A stretch of 64,000 nucleotides of DNA from Sphagnum magellanicum. Taxonomy: Eukaryota > Streptophyta > Sphagnopsida > Sphagnales > Sphagnaceae. The stretch spans positions 12,849,349 through 12,913,348 of the forward strand of contig CM038918.1 of NCBI GenBank assembly GCA_021904315.1, written 5' to 3'. Both the position numbers and the translations under genes were made by a program. The notes beneath the pieces were generated by a model. That model did not search any database, had not been told where the DNA came from, and saw nothing but the letters and a program-made list of their open reading frames with translations. Below are positions 37,546 through 48,985 of the stretch, piece after piece (position 1 is the first letter of the stretch; each line of letters starts with the position of its first letter).

Positions 37546-38179
37546 ACAACAATTATTTATATTTTATGTTTTCAGTGAATTTTTCAAATTAAACTTGTAA
37601 AGGATTTAATTTGTATTTTTTATTGATTTTTTATGGTTAAAGGTGGATAAATATTTAATTCATCAACCAAGGATATGTGTTTCATATTATTTTCAATATC
37701 ATATGATTGAATGTTATTAAATGGTAAATGGTGTAGCTCAAGTTGTGAATATTTGTTCACATTTGCATAGGTTGTATTTGAATATGGATGTGAAAGTATT
37801 AACATTGTTGTATCAAGGTTTGACATTAGTGGAAATCTCAAATCATGATTCCATTGTTTGATAGAAATTTAAGGTTCGATGATAAAATTCATGTTTTGCA
37901 TTTTAATGTTTTGGTTTTGGTTTTTCTTTTCCATTATTTTTACATGTTTTGTAATTTCAGTTACATATGTTTTAATTATTGTGTTACATAATAGATATTC
38001 AATTTTTATTTGTTTAGGGTTAAATTCAATTTGTATGTTGTTGTTTTGTTATTTTATGTCATGGATGTTTTGTTGAAATTTGTTTTCATTTTCATATTTG
38101 TAAAGACGATGCATTGTTGATTTTTTTTCCATATTTTTGTTTGTCAAGTTCAAATTGGTTTTATTTGCATACTTGATTT
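37546..38179 (-). pseudogene. Helitron-like protein, middle part (decayed)
   Basis: This minus-strand stretch lies between the gypsy and CACTA insertions. Near its 3' end INKKYKLNPLQV and FEKFTENIK resemble the 'LN..Q..AF..V..HF..F' region that precedes the helicase Walker A. It contains an open run of 73 codons (37620-37841). The assignment rests mainly on its position between Rep-like and helicase-like parts on the same strand. Confidence 0.4.
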
Positions 38180-38184
38180 TTCAT
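38180..38184. repeat. Left target-site duplication TTCAT of the gypsy element
   Basis: It matches 45152-45156. The call depends on where the right LTR is judged to end. Confidence 0.5.
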
Positions 38185-38898
38185 TGTCATAGGCATGAAA
38201 CCAACCAATTCTACATGATTTTTTAAACCAAGACAAGAATGAAGGTAGGCCTTATTCCAAATCTTAATAATGAAACAAGAAAAACAAAAACAAAAACAAA
38301 TATATGACATGTGCAAAACAAGAACTCAACAAAATTTTATTACAAGAATGAAACAAAAATGAAATAAAACTAAAATAAGAAAATGTACCCAAAACTAATG
38401 TTGAACAAACTAAAGGTAATGGGGAGTCCCATATTTATTTATAACCATTGGGCACCTAGCTCAAAAAAGTATTTAAAAAAATTTTCAATCTACATGTGGC
38501 CCATGTTCACCCATTTGCATTTATGTGTGGCCCATGTCCACCCGTGAATGAACTTATAAAATAGAAAGTAGAGATTTACATGGCGTCTGCCTAGTTTATT
38601 GTCAGGATGGAAAAAAAATATTTTTTCTGTCCATTTTGCTCATATAAACTCCAAAGTGAATTAAAATTCAATTAAAAATGAAGCAAAAGTTAATTGGACG
38701 TGAAAAAAAATTTAATTAAAAGTGAATTAAGATTTGATTAAACATGAATTAAAAATTAGTTGGAAATGAATTAAAAATGAACTAAAATTTAACTAAAAGT
38801 GAATTGAAATTAAACTAAGAATTAAATACAAGTTCATTACAAATCATGGATGAACATTCACATGAATGAACTTCATGGCACTAGCATTCATGACATCA
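38185..38898 (-). repeat. 3' LTR of the gypsy element
   Basis: It matches 44534-45151, sharing GACATGTGCAAAACAAGAA, ATGTACCCAAAA and CAATCTACATGTGG. The part at 38650-38830 is a degenerate 20-bp minisatellite with the word AGTGAATTAAAA. It begins TGTCAT and ends ACATCA on the plus strand, next to the polypurine tract. Confidence 0.75.
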
Positions 38899-41800
38899 CC
38901 TCCCTTTCTAATGTCAAGTTCCACGAGGAGTGAACTTGGGCTTATTTGGATATCATTCATGAAACTCATGAACTTTTGCCATGGTGTTTAATAGGTTTTT
39001 GATTGGTTCCCAAGTGCGTTCACTCACATCATACCTATGCCAATGAATAAAATATTGGAATTGATAATTAGAGATTCTTGAATCCAAAATGTCTTCCACT
39101 TCATATTCTTGTTCACCATCGACTTCAATAGGTGAAGGGGGATCACGAATTCTTCTTGGAATGGTAGATGTTGATAAGGTTCTAATAAGGAAACATGAAA
39201 CATAGGATGAATTCTCATAGAACCTAAAAGCTTGAGTTAAAAAATCATGGCATTGATTTGTTTCACAATGAAGAATGGACCTAGCCTCTGATGATCCAAC
39301 TTCTTTGGTGGCCTTGTTGTCTTAATATGTTGTCATCGAAATCAAACTTGGTCTTCGACCTTGACATTGGGTTGTTCCTTCCATTGTTAATTAACATTCT
39401 CCTTGTATCGCCTTTGCGCTTGTTCAAGGTTAGATACAAGTTGAGTTCAAACATCCACTAACCACATGGCTCAATGTTCAACTATTGGATTCACGACTTT
39501 ATTCACATCTTGAATGTCAAACTTGGGGTGCAAACAATAATTTGCAAAGAAAGGTGTTTGTTGGGTTAATGAATGCATTGTGTTGTAAGCAAATTTTGCT
39601 ATGGCCAAAAGTTTTGACCGATTATCTTAATGATAATTGGTTGTACATCATAGATATTATTCTAAGACATGATTAACCAGTTATTTGTGCCCATCCATTT
39701 GGGGGTGGAAAGTTGATGACAATTTCACCTTCACACCTTAAAGGTCGAAAAATCGTTTCCAAAACTTGGATGCGAATTAAGGCCCATGATCAAAAATGAC
39801 ATTTTCAAAAAAACCATGATATCAAAAAACATGATCAAGGAATAACTTGGTTGTTCCTTCATTAATTATTGTTTTGGTACAGAAATGAAATGAACCATTT
39901 TTGTCAAATGGTCCACCACCACCAATATGGAATCATAAGAACTAAAAGGTGGAAGGTTTGTGATGAAGTCCATGAAAATTAAAGACCACGGTGATGCACG
40001 GATTGATAATGGTTGAAAGAAACCATGAAAGTGATGACGAGGACTTTTTGTTTGAACACAAATATTGCAAGATTCGACAAACTCCTTCACATACTTCCAA
40101 AATTATGGCCATTAATAATTTCAAAACACTAACTTCATGGTCTTGTTCAATCCAAAATGGCTTATAGCCAAAATAATTTGCCTAGCTTAGAGAATTTTGA
40201 AATTGCACATGGCCATTAAGAACGTACAAAAGCCCATCATGATATAGCAAACCATTTTGAAATTCGAACTTGGCATGATCACTAAATTTTTTTTGGATTT
40301 GATGATAACTCTTTAATTGGCCTTGGATGCCAATAACAAGAGGGTCCTTCAAATTTTCACGAATTTGACAAAAAAAGGTTGTGTCATTAGGAATTATTGA
40401 CAATGCCTAAAGTAAAAAATGTTTAGGTTTTAAAATGACATCACATTGTTGCTTGTAAGTTGCATCTCCCTCCTTAAGCGCGAGGTATGAGCGACTAGAC
40501 AATGCATTAGATTTTCCTTATTAGCTCCCAAAACGATATGTGATGACAAACTAAAATCAAAACAAGGATAATGCCCAACGAACTTCGCGTCAATTCAAAA
40601 CACAAGTTGTCATGAAATACTACAAGTTCTTATGGTTTGAATACATAACGATTTCATGTTGAATTTTTTAAAGTAAATGACGCCACTCCTCAAAGGCATC
40701 CATGAATGGTTATATAAATTCTTTATCATGAATTTCGCAATTCATCTTCTCAAGAGAAAACTTATGAGAATGAAAGCTGACACGATGAAGAAGATTATCT
40801 TCTCCAAGTTATGAGAATATGGCGCTTATTGCAAAGTCGGAAATGTTCGTCTTGAAACACAAGGTTTGGAAAGGTTTGCATAAATTGAAAGTGGGGTAGT
40901 CATGAAAGAAGTCCTAAAAAATTGAAAGGCATTATTAGCTTCCATTCCCCAAGAAAAAGGTTTATCCTTCCGAATCAAATGAATAAAAAGGGCCAATATT
41001 AAAAAATATTTCTCAATGAAAAGTTAATAAAAATTGGCAAATCTAAAAAAACATCGAATATCTCAAACAAAAGTTGAAGTAGCCCAGTTAAAAATGGTCT
41101 AAACTTTATGAAGATCCATGTGAGTGTCATTTCTAGAGATGTAACCCAAAAATTGCACTTAAGATTAATGGAATTCACACTATTCCAATTTGGCATAAAA
41201 TTCAACTTTCAGGAGGTTCTCCAAAACCAAGCATACAAACGTACATGATGTTTATGGTCCTCCATATTTTTTGAGAAAATGAAGATGCCATTAATGTAAG
41301 AAACCACAAAATCATCAAAGTATTCATCAAATACATCGTTCATTAGATGTTGAAAAATAACAAGCCCATTGGTTATGCCGCAACCGTAACCTTGGGCTCA
41401 TAACCAAAGTAAAAGGCTTGCAAGGGTGCGGGCCAAGACTAAGCTTGGGAGTCGCATTCTCATGCCCCCGGGAGTGCAAAAAAGTGTGGGAAAAAACCCT
41501 AACACTCCTAAGTGAACTCCCATGTTGGGAGTTGGAGTCCTAGTGGATTCTCAAATGTTCAGAGAGTGATTGTAGGGGTTAAAACCCAATGGCTTGAGGA
41601 GTTCTTTAGACCATTAGAGAGCTATTGAAACGTAGATGTCTGAAATGGGCTTGCATCACCCATTTGGACATCTAAAACACAAGTTATGGCCAAAAGAAAG
41701 GCCAAGAGTCAAATTGGTAATTTGACTCCTGATCACTAAAAGTGAATAATCGACCCAATTTCCTTGTGTGCAAGTGATTTACAACATATTGTTGAAAAGA

Positions 41801-44533
41801 TCTCGACAAGGGTTACAACTTTGCTTTAGATTTCATTTTAATCTGAAATTTACACATAAAGTTATGGGGCCCCAAAGTCGCGGGAATCCCAACTTTGGCA
41901 ATTTTGGGACTCCCACTTGGGAGTCCCAGGACAAAAAGCCATTTGGATGTGGGCCTCGTGAAAAGGCACAAAGTATATTATAAAGGGGAAGGTGGTGGCT
42001 TCCCCCAAGTCCAGGCCGTGGTGAGTCTTGTGAGTCCGAGTTTGCCTTTGGCTTGTCTTAACACCAAAAATGCTCCAACCATGCATTGACCAACTTGTTG
42101 TTTGGTTTGTGCAAATCCAAGTGAATGATTAAGTGCTTGTCATTCTTTCTAGTCCCATCTTGGAGCTCCAGCACGCCCCTCTACCCCCCCCCCCCCCCCC
42201 CCCCCCCCAAGTGTTGTGAGCCAGGGAGCATGCCTCGATTCCTTGTTCTTCCGATGTTTTCACTTCAGATTCACATTTGGAGTCTATCAAGGAACTAGGG
42301 GGCGCGTTGGGTTAGGCCAAATGGCATCACAAGATATTCAAAATGGCCATAATGTCATTTCCATTCATTATTTTTTTGAATGCACACCAAGTTGTGTGTT
42401 CCATGTAAATCAGTCTTGGTGTACACTTTGGCATCACTTAACTCTAGTCCAACAACTTTGAGATCAAAGGTAAAAGGTACCAATTCTTGATGGTGAATTG
42501 ATTTAATCCACGATAATTGACACACATTCATAAAAAACCATATTTTTTATTGATAAAGAAGATACCAATTGGAAATTTGGAATGTCAAATGAACCCATTT
42601 TTGAGATTCTCATAGATGTATTCACAAAGTTCTACAACTTTGTCTTGTGACAAATTATAGATGGTTCTAGATGGAAGTTGTGCTTTTTTTTCAAGATCAA
42701 TGGTGTAGTCGTATGGTTGATGCTTGGGCAAAATGTCCACATTTTTCTTTTTAAACACATCCTAGAATTCTTGGTATTGGGAAGGAATTTCATGTGGACA
42801 TGGCTGATCAACATCAATGAATGAAAATTGTAAATAAAATACATCTCCTCTTTTGAAAACCTTCATGAAAACTTTTGCTCTAACAAACAAAGGTTTATGC
42901 CACTTACGCCTTCTTGTGCTATCAAAGTCTTCCTTCTCTTTCAAGTTTTGCATGCATTCATCCCCATGCTTAATTTTAATTACATGACATACCACATTTT
43001 GATTTTTGCCATTCATGTTTTTAACAAGGGTTTATCATTATAGGGCTTCATGTTGTGGTGTTTCAAAGTGAAGACTCTTTATATGCTAATCCATTTGTGA
43101 ATTATGTAAAACAAATTAAAATAATCCAATGATGACAAGAATTTTTGGAAATGAAATTATATCGAAGACAACTTTATTGGTGTGACAACCAATGGTAACA
43201 CCTAGTGTCTTGGTTTCATGTGTGATTGGTCCTATGAAAGGCTTCGACCATCAATGACCTCAACTGGCACCAGTGTGTTCTTTTCCACTATAGCTAATTT
43301 GTATTGTCACACCAACTCCTTGTTAATGAAATGTGTTGATATGCTAAAATCAATAAATGTTTAAGCCTTCATTGTCACAAGTTTAATACATTTGACAATG
43401 ATTAATATTAAGAAACATGGTGTTGGATTTGAAAATAGGTTGGGACCATTCTCATTACATGACACATTAAGGTCCAGCCTCATGATGCCTACTAATATTG
43501 GACATGCTAGTTTCGCAACTCCTTTGGTTGTGAATCAATAACAAAAATGGCAGATGCTGCATGTGGACCACATTTATTTGGACATTCGCAAGTAACACGA
43601 CCTAATCTTCCACAATAAAAACAATCTTTGTTTGTACATTGATGTTGCTTCTCTTGCTCCACAAGGGGTTTGAATCTTGTCTTATCAATCTACATGGGGT
43701 TGTCCATTGTTGAAGTTACCAAAGGGGGTTGGCATTGCAAGTGGAAAACTCCTTTATGTTACAAGTGGTGTAAAATTCTTTGTGTTATCGATGTTGGTTC
43801 ATGATGCCTTTCTTGCTAATGTTCAAAGATCATGTTGTCACACTAAACATCTTGTACAATGGTCTAATTTAATGTTGAAAGGTCTAGCAGGATGAGTAGA
43901 TAGTCTTTCACATCACCTCATAACCCAAATTGGAACTCATTTATGAGTGTTGCCTCACCCCATGAAATATTGCAAATTAATTGTTTAAACTATGATGCAT
44001 ATACCGCAGTTGAATATGATCCTTGACAAAAAAATCGTAACTTGATGTTAGATGTGCATTCTTTTCCAAAATCTCTAAAGGTGGCATTGAACTCTTCAAA
44101 AAATGTTTCAAAGTCATTGAGTAAGGGTGATTAATGCTCCAACAAAGGTGCAAACCAAGCAAGGGTTGTGCCTTACAACAAAGTGCCAATGATCAAACTT
44201 GGGCTAAGTTAGTTGGATACCGATGAGGATGAAGTCAAATGACCATACACACTTGGTTGATAAAACCTCAAAATTTTAAACGTGTGCCATTAAACTTGTC
44301 AAGTAGGCTAATCCATGGCTCCTCTGTTGGGGTTGTGTTGTAAAAACACATCCCAAATAGGTCAAAATTTGATTGGTTTGTAAATGAACAATAGATTCAC
44401 GAAATGTTTAATTTTCCTATTCAAGATTCTAAGGACAACAAAGACTTCTTCTATGGATGTAGACATGATTTTGAAACAAAAGGAAAATTAAAATCAAACA
44501 ACAAGATTTGGTCTAATGGGTGTTTGTTCAAAT
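38899..44533 (-). pseudogene. Gypsy gag-pol internal region, multiply broken
   Basis: Recognisable blocks on the minus strand are as follows. A gag-like frame lies at 43977-44189. A CCHC-type knuckle near 43562-43615 reads CFYCGRLGRVTCECP, with Arg where His is expected. An RT block (FEYLVMPFGLTN, 42315-42360) continues after the inserted LTR as FQHLMNDVF and DDFVVSYINGI at 41260-41374. Downstream RT sequence is at 40999-41205 (LKCNFWVTS). The pre-integrase region is at 40182-40403. The integrase frame is at 39866-40090 (CNICVQTKSPRH, FMDFITNLP, VVVDHLTKM). The pre-chromodomain and chromodomain at 39024-39218 start with HPMFHVSLLEPY. The RT catalytic site reads YIND in place of YVDD. No frame is long enough to be active. 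Confidence 0.75.
41376..42309 (+). mobile_element. Solo LTR, 934 bp, inserted in the gypsy RT
   Basis: The insert begins TGCCGCAACC and ends GGCGCGTTG, and both flanks carry GGTTA (41371-41375 and 42310-42314). Removing the insert with one GGTTA rejoins the RT coding sequence at its conserved 'FGLTN' motif. It has a TATA box with start region (TATAAAGGGGAAGG, from 41979). No coding or internal region is present, so it is a solo LTR rather than a full element. A decayed relative lies at 5790-6543, ending GCGTCA. It contains a 25-base C run (42184-42208). Confidence 0.8.
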
Positions 44534-45151
44534 TGTCATGGGCATGAAAACAACCAAGTTTACGGTATTTCTGAAACCAAAACAAGAACAAGGGTAGGCT
44601 TAATTCCAAATCTTAATTGTCAAATAAGAAAAATAAAAACAATAACATGACATGTGCAAAACAAGAATTCAATAGTATTTTATTATAAAAACAAAACAAG
44701 AACAAAACCAATTTATGATATAAAAAATGTACCCAAAAACTAATGTTGAACAAATTAAAGGTGGTGGGGAATCTTACCTTTATTTATTCCCATTAGACAT
44801 TTAGTTCAAGGAAGTTTCTTAAAAAACTTTCAATCTACATGTGGTCCATGTTCACCTATGTGTGGCCCGTGTGTGACCCATGTCCACCCATGAGTGAACT
44901 GAAAATGAATTAAAATTCAACTAATAGTGAACTAATAATTATTTAAAAATGAACTAGAAGTTAATTGAAAGTGAATTAAAAGTCAATTAGAAATCAACTA
45001 AAAGTTAACTATAATTGAATTAAAATTTTATTATAAATGAACTAAAAGTTTATTAGAAGTGAACTAAAAGTTAATTATAAGTGAATTGAAATTAAATTAA
45101 GAATTAAGTATAAATTCATTACAAGTCATGAATGAACTCCATGGTGATGCC
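44534..45151 (-). repeat. 5' LTR of the gypsy element
   Basis: It matches 38185-38898 and also carries the AGTGAATTAAAA-type minisatellite (44898-45110). The outer boundary near 45151 is uncertain by about 15 bp, because the two LTRs differ there. Confidence 0.7.
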
Positions 45152-45156
45152 TTCAT
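45152..45156. repeat. Right target-site duplication TTCAT of the gypsy element
   Basis: It matches 38180-38184 and immediately follows the inferred end of the right LTR. Confidence 0.5.
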
Positions 45157-47690
45157 GTAAGATGTTAATATTTTTATTTTATTTTCTATGAGTCCAAAAA
45201 TGCTTCATATAAATTATTTAATCTCATTTGTCAAAATATAGTACAATATTTTTTAATATAAAAAATGGTATGCCATGCCATAAATAAATGCAAAATTTTC
45301 AAACATAATTTTCTAGGTCATTTTTTCATGGAATTCTATAACTTTGTAAACTTGGTTATTTTGGTATTTTATATTCATAAAAGTTATGGGCGTTGCATTA
45401 AAGGTGTGCATTGTGAAATTTACAACAACAATTTATTGTTGTTTTTATTTATTTTACAAGAGAATTCATATGGACATATAAATTATTATTTTCTGATATA
45501 TGTGGGTAATTAATTATAAAATTGTGTGTGTCACAAATTGTAGATTTGATGAACTTTTGTCAATTTTGAACGTTTCACAATTGTCGTTAAAATCATTGTT
45601 GTCTTTTTTATGTACATTCTGATTATTTTCTTGTTCATTTACCCATGTTGATAAATTATACCAAGGTTTGTAAATGAAGTCATAATTAATTACGTTTAAC
45701 AAGTAACCAATTACTATAGTGGTTGATATTTCTTGTTGGCATCCTATTTGTGTTCGAACATCATATTAACATATGTCAACTTTTGTCAATTGAATCATAG
45801 TTAATATTTGACTTTTCAATTATTGTTTTAATTTTTTGTATTACAATTTACCCAAAAAAAAACATATGTGAAATATAAACATCTGTTTTTGTGATATAAT
45901 TTGTGATATAATACATTAATCATTTACTATTCTTCTTGGAAGTTGCTATAACTTTTGACTCATGATTACATTTCAAGGTCATTAATATCCATGGATTTGC
46001 ATTATTTAACCATTTGTCAAAAAAAAAAGGGTAATAGTTTATTACAATGTTAAAATGAATTTCATTGATTAAAGGTTGAAGCAAACCATACATGCATAAT
46101 TTTTTCAATGCATCAACATATATTCTATAACACGTTGGATTACATATATTCATTGATTATAAATGTTGTTTTGGAAAGGTTTCGATGTTGGGGGGTCTTG
46201 TGGTGCATGGATGTATATCATCAAGATTTTCATCAATGCAAATTGTCATCTTTAGTATTGGACATGACCTATATTGATTGGTGTTTCATGTAATGAGATC
46301 ATTTAAATAATTAATAATGTTTTTTCCAAAAATCTCATTATCGTGCTATGATTGTATGAGTGTTAGGATTTGAAAAACTATTGTGCCATAATAATGTGTG
46401 GATATGTAGGCTACCATTTTTTGAACTTTCATAACACTCATAACATGTTATGTTATTGAATATAACAATGTTGTTGTTAGATTTTTTTTGTGTGTTTTTC
46501 ACCTATGACATGAATTTGAAAATAATATTAGCAATAGTAATACAAATATAGCTTGAACTTTTTGATTTATTGTTGTGTTTTTTACATCATTCATTTTTTG
46601 TTGACATGTTTGTGTCATAAAATAAATCAAAATTTATGTCTTTTTGCTTAGAATTGCTAACAAAGGATGATGAATGAATGCGAGATTCAAAATGAAAAAT
46701 GAGCTTGGGATTGCCATGTAATTTATCATACTAAAAACTTGATTTTTTTGTGTTCCATGGTTACTTTTAGAACCCATGATGTATTTACTATAAACTTTTA
46801 AATGTCATAACAAACTACATAGATTTTTTTAAATGCTTGTTTTGTGGGTTAACAATGATGTTGTAAAAATCTCCAACTTATATTTTATTAAGGAGTTTTT
46901 TCTCATTCATGTTTGATGATCTTGATATTGTTAACTTAGTTCCAAGACATATCGGTATGCATTGTATTACGTTAAATGCAAAAAAATGTATTAATAACAT
47001 GTTTCGTTTAAACTTATTATATTTTTACATGGGTTTGTAATGATTTTGATGGGTCTATTATTCATTTCAAGGATACCCATTCCAAAAGGAAATAATGTCG
47101 AAAACATCCATACTATTAAATTTGGGTTGTTATATTCATTGATCATTGTGGTGTGGTGATTATAAAACAAATATGGATTATGGTGTAGATTTTGAAAGGT
47201 GTTACTCATTTGTTTTTGGTGATTTATGTCATGCCATCAAAAATTATCAAACCTAATGTTTCTATGACATGTCTAGTTTGATCATACCTTTTATTGTTGA
47301 TGTAGGAATGTCATAATTGTACAATGTTCAACATTTGCAAGTTCAATATTTGTCGATTGGAACATTGATTTATTCACTAGTTTTAATATATCATTATCAT
47401 GTAACATGTTTAAAACATGTGTATTCATAATTGTATTTTTTAACCAAGTGAGGCATATGATTATAACATATTTATGTAAATATAACAATTTGCAACTTTT
47501 TATTAATTTTATAGATCAATGTGAACTTCCAAAAAAATGTGTTGCAATAATATCATTCAATGATTTCAATCATGATGGCAATGTGTTTAGAAATTTTATT
47601 GCACTTTTGTGCAAAAATCATTATGTTTGTTTTAAGTGTGTATTGACTTGTTGTGCCTCCTTTATTGGTGTGTTTTAAATTAACCAATAT
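45157..47690 (-). pseudogene. Helitron-like Rep (N-terminal) region, decayed
   Basis: Minus-strand frames contain NPNLIVWMFSTLFPFGMGIL (46991-47209), then TRPPNIET near 46150-46190. CNPTCYRIYVDALKKLCMYG leads into WLNNANPWILMTLKCNHES (45920-46153). YDFIYKPWYNLSTW follows at 45514-45702. These follow the order of the Helitron N-terminal domain: 'NP.L....FPTLFPFG.G', 'PPNIE', 'C..TCYKY....K.CR..FP' and 'NN.NP.I....KCNHD'. Stops and frameshifts separate the blocks. It is on the same strand as the helicase fragment at 34465-34861 and is separated from it by the gypsy and CACTA insertions. Confidence 0.6.
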
Positions 47691-48985
47691 GTGACAATGT
47701 TAATGTGTTATTAAAATTGCTTCTACTATTGTTAATTGTAATAACATTGTTGGTGTGATGCCAATCCATAGACCATTAGCTAATGCAAGTTTCAGCATTT
47801 CATTATTTATTTAAATAAACATAAAAAAATTACATATGAAAAATTAATGTTTGATATTTGAAATACCTTCTTTTGCTTTTGCTAGCAAAAGTCCTTTTAG
47901 TTATTGATATATATGTTTGGTGTTGTTTGTGAATTATTTTAGAATACGTTCAATGTCATTTTCAAAATGATATTTGAAGTTCATTCTACTATATATTTTT
48001 CATATGTTTCAATTCAAATTCAATATTTGAAATATCACATATTATTAGTTCATATATAATTATTTTTTCATTACAAATGCAAGCCAAATTCAAAGTTGGA
48101 TTAAAAAAATAAAAATGTTGAATTGTCAAACAAAATATGTTTATTTAAAATTAATTTGTGGTGGGAAATCATTTGATTGTTTTACTGAAACTTGTTGAAA
48201 TATTCAGTGTGTTTTTGAATAAAATTTTCATCTTTTAGCACTCATGAAATTTATTTTTTTATGTAATTTTTATTTATTTAAATTTTTTTGTTATATTCTT
48301 TGAACATTTTCTTTTCCATATAAATGTTCATTAGTTGAAATACCTTTTTATTACTATTAGTCTCCTTGATTGTTGGTATTAATGATTAGTTGTAATCATA
48401 TTTGTACTTGTAATGAAGATTCACATTATATCAATGAATAAAATTGATATTTTGATGAATGATGTTTGATATATGATATTTAGATGCAAAAAATGTGTGA
48501 ATTTTTAATTTTATAGTTTTGTCATTAATTGAAAATCTGAGAAATTAATTTTTCAATACTTAAAAAATGTATTAATTATTCAAAGATGATTTTTCAATTT
48601 TAAACAAATGCGTTACAATTTTATAAGGATTTTTTTTATTTAATTAAAAATTTACAAAAATAATATTTGACAAAAAAATTCAAGTTATATTTCTAAAATT
48701 ATTTTCCAACAAAATATTACTTGACAAGGATCAATTATGACTTTTACTTCTTAAACTTAACACCTTTAATGAAAAATTTGGGTTTGTTCCCAAATTCCAA
48801 CACCTGTAATGTTAATGAAATATTTGAGTTGTAAATGTTAGTCACTTATTTGTTTTAAATTGGTTACATAAATGAAAACAACACAAAAAACCAATAAGAA
48901 GAAGATGGCCAAAACCATCCCAAGGGAAACAAAAAAGGGGGGGGCGGGCAAAGAAAGGCCAGAAAAAGGCCCAAAAAGAAGGAGA
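47691..48985. other. Very AT-rich spacer
   Basis: I recognise nothing here. It may contain the 5' end of the Helitron, but no Helitron terminus could be assigned. The last 130 bp is purine-rich. Confidence 0.4.

Larger units (their letters stand above)
38185..45151 (-). mobile_element. Full-length but decayed Ty3/gypsy chromovirus-type LTR retrotransposon
   Basis: Two similar LTRs (38185-38898 and 44534-45151) flank a minus-strand internal region with the order gag, zinc knuckle, RT, integrase, chromodomain. All frames are broken. A purine-rich tract (minus strand GAAAGGGAGG) directly precedes the 3' LTR start, TGATGTCATGAATG. A candidate 5-bp target duplication, TTCAT, flanks the element. 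It is inserted in the Helitron-like gene and carries a 934-bp solo LTR within its RT region. The LTRs differ at many positions, so the insertion is old. Confidence 0.8.
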
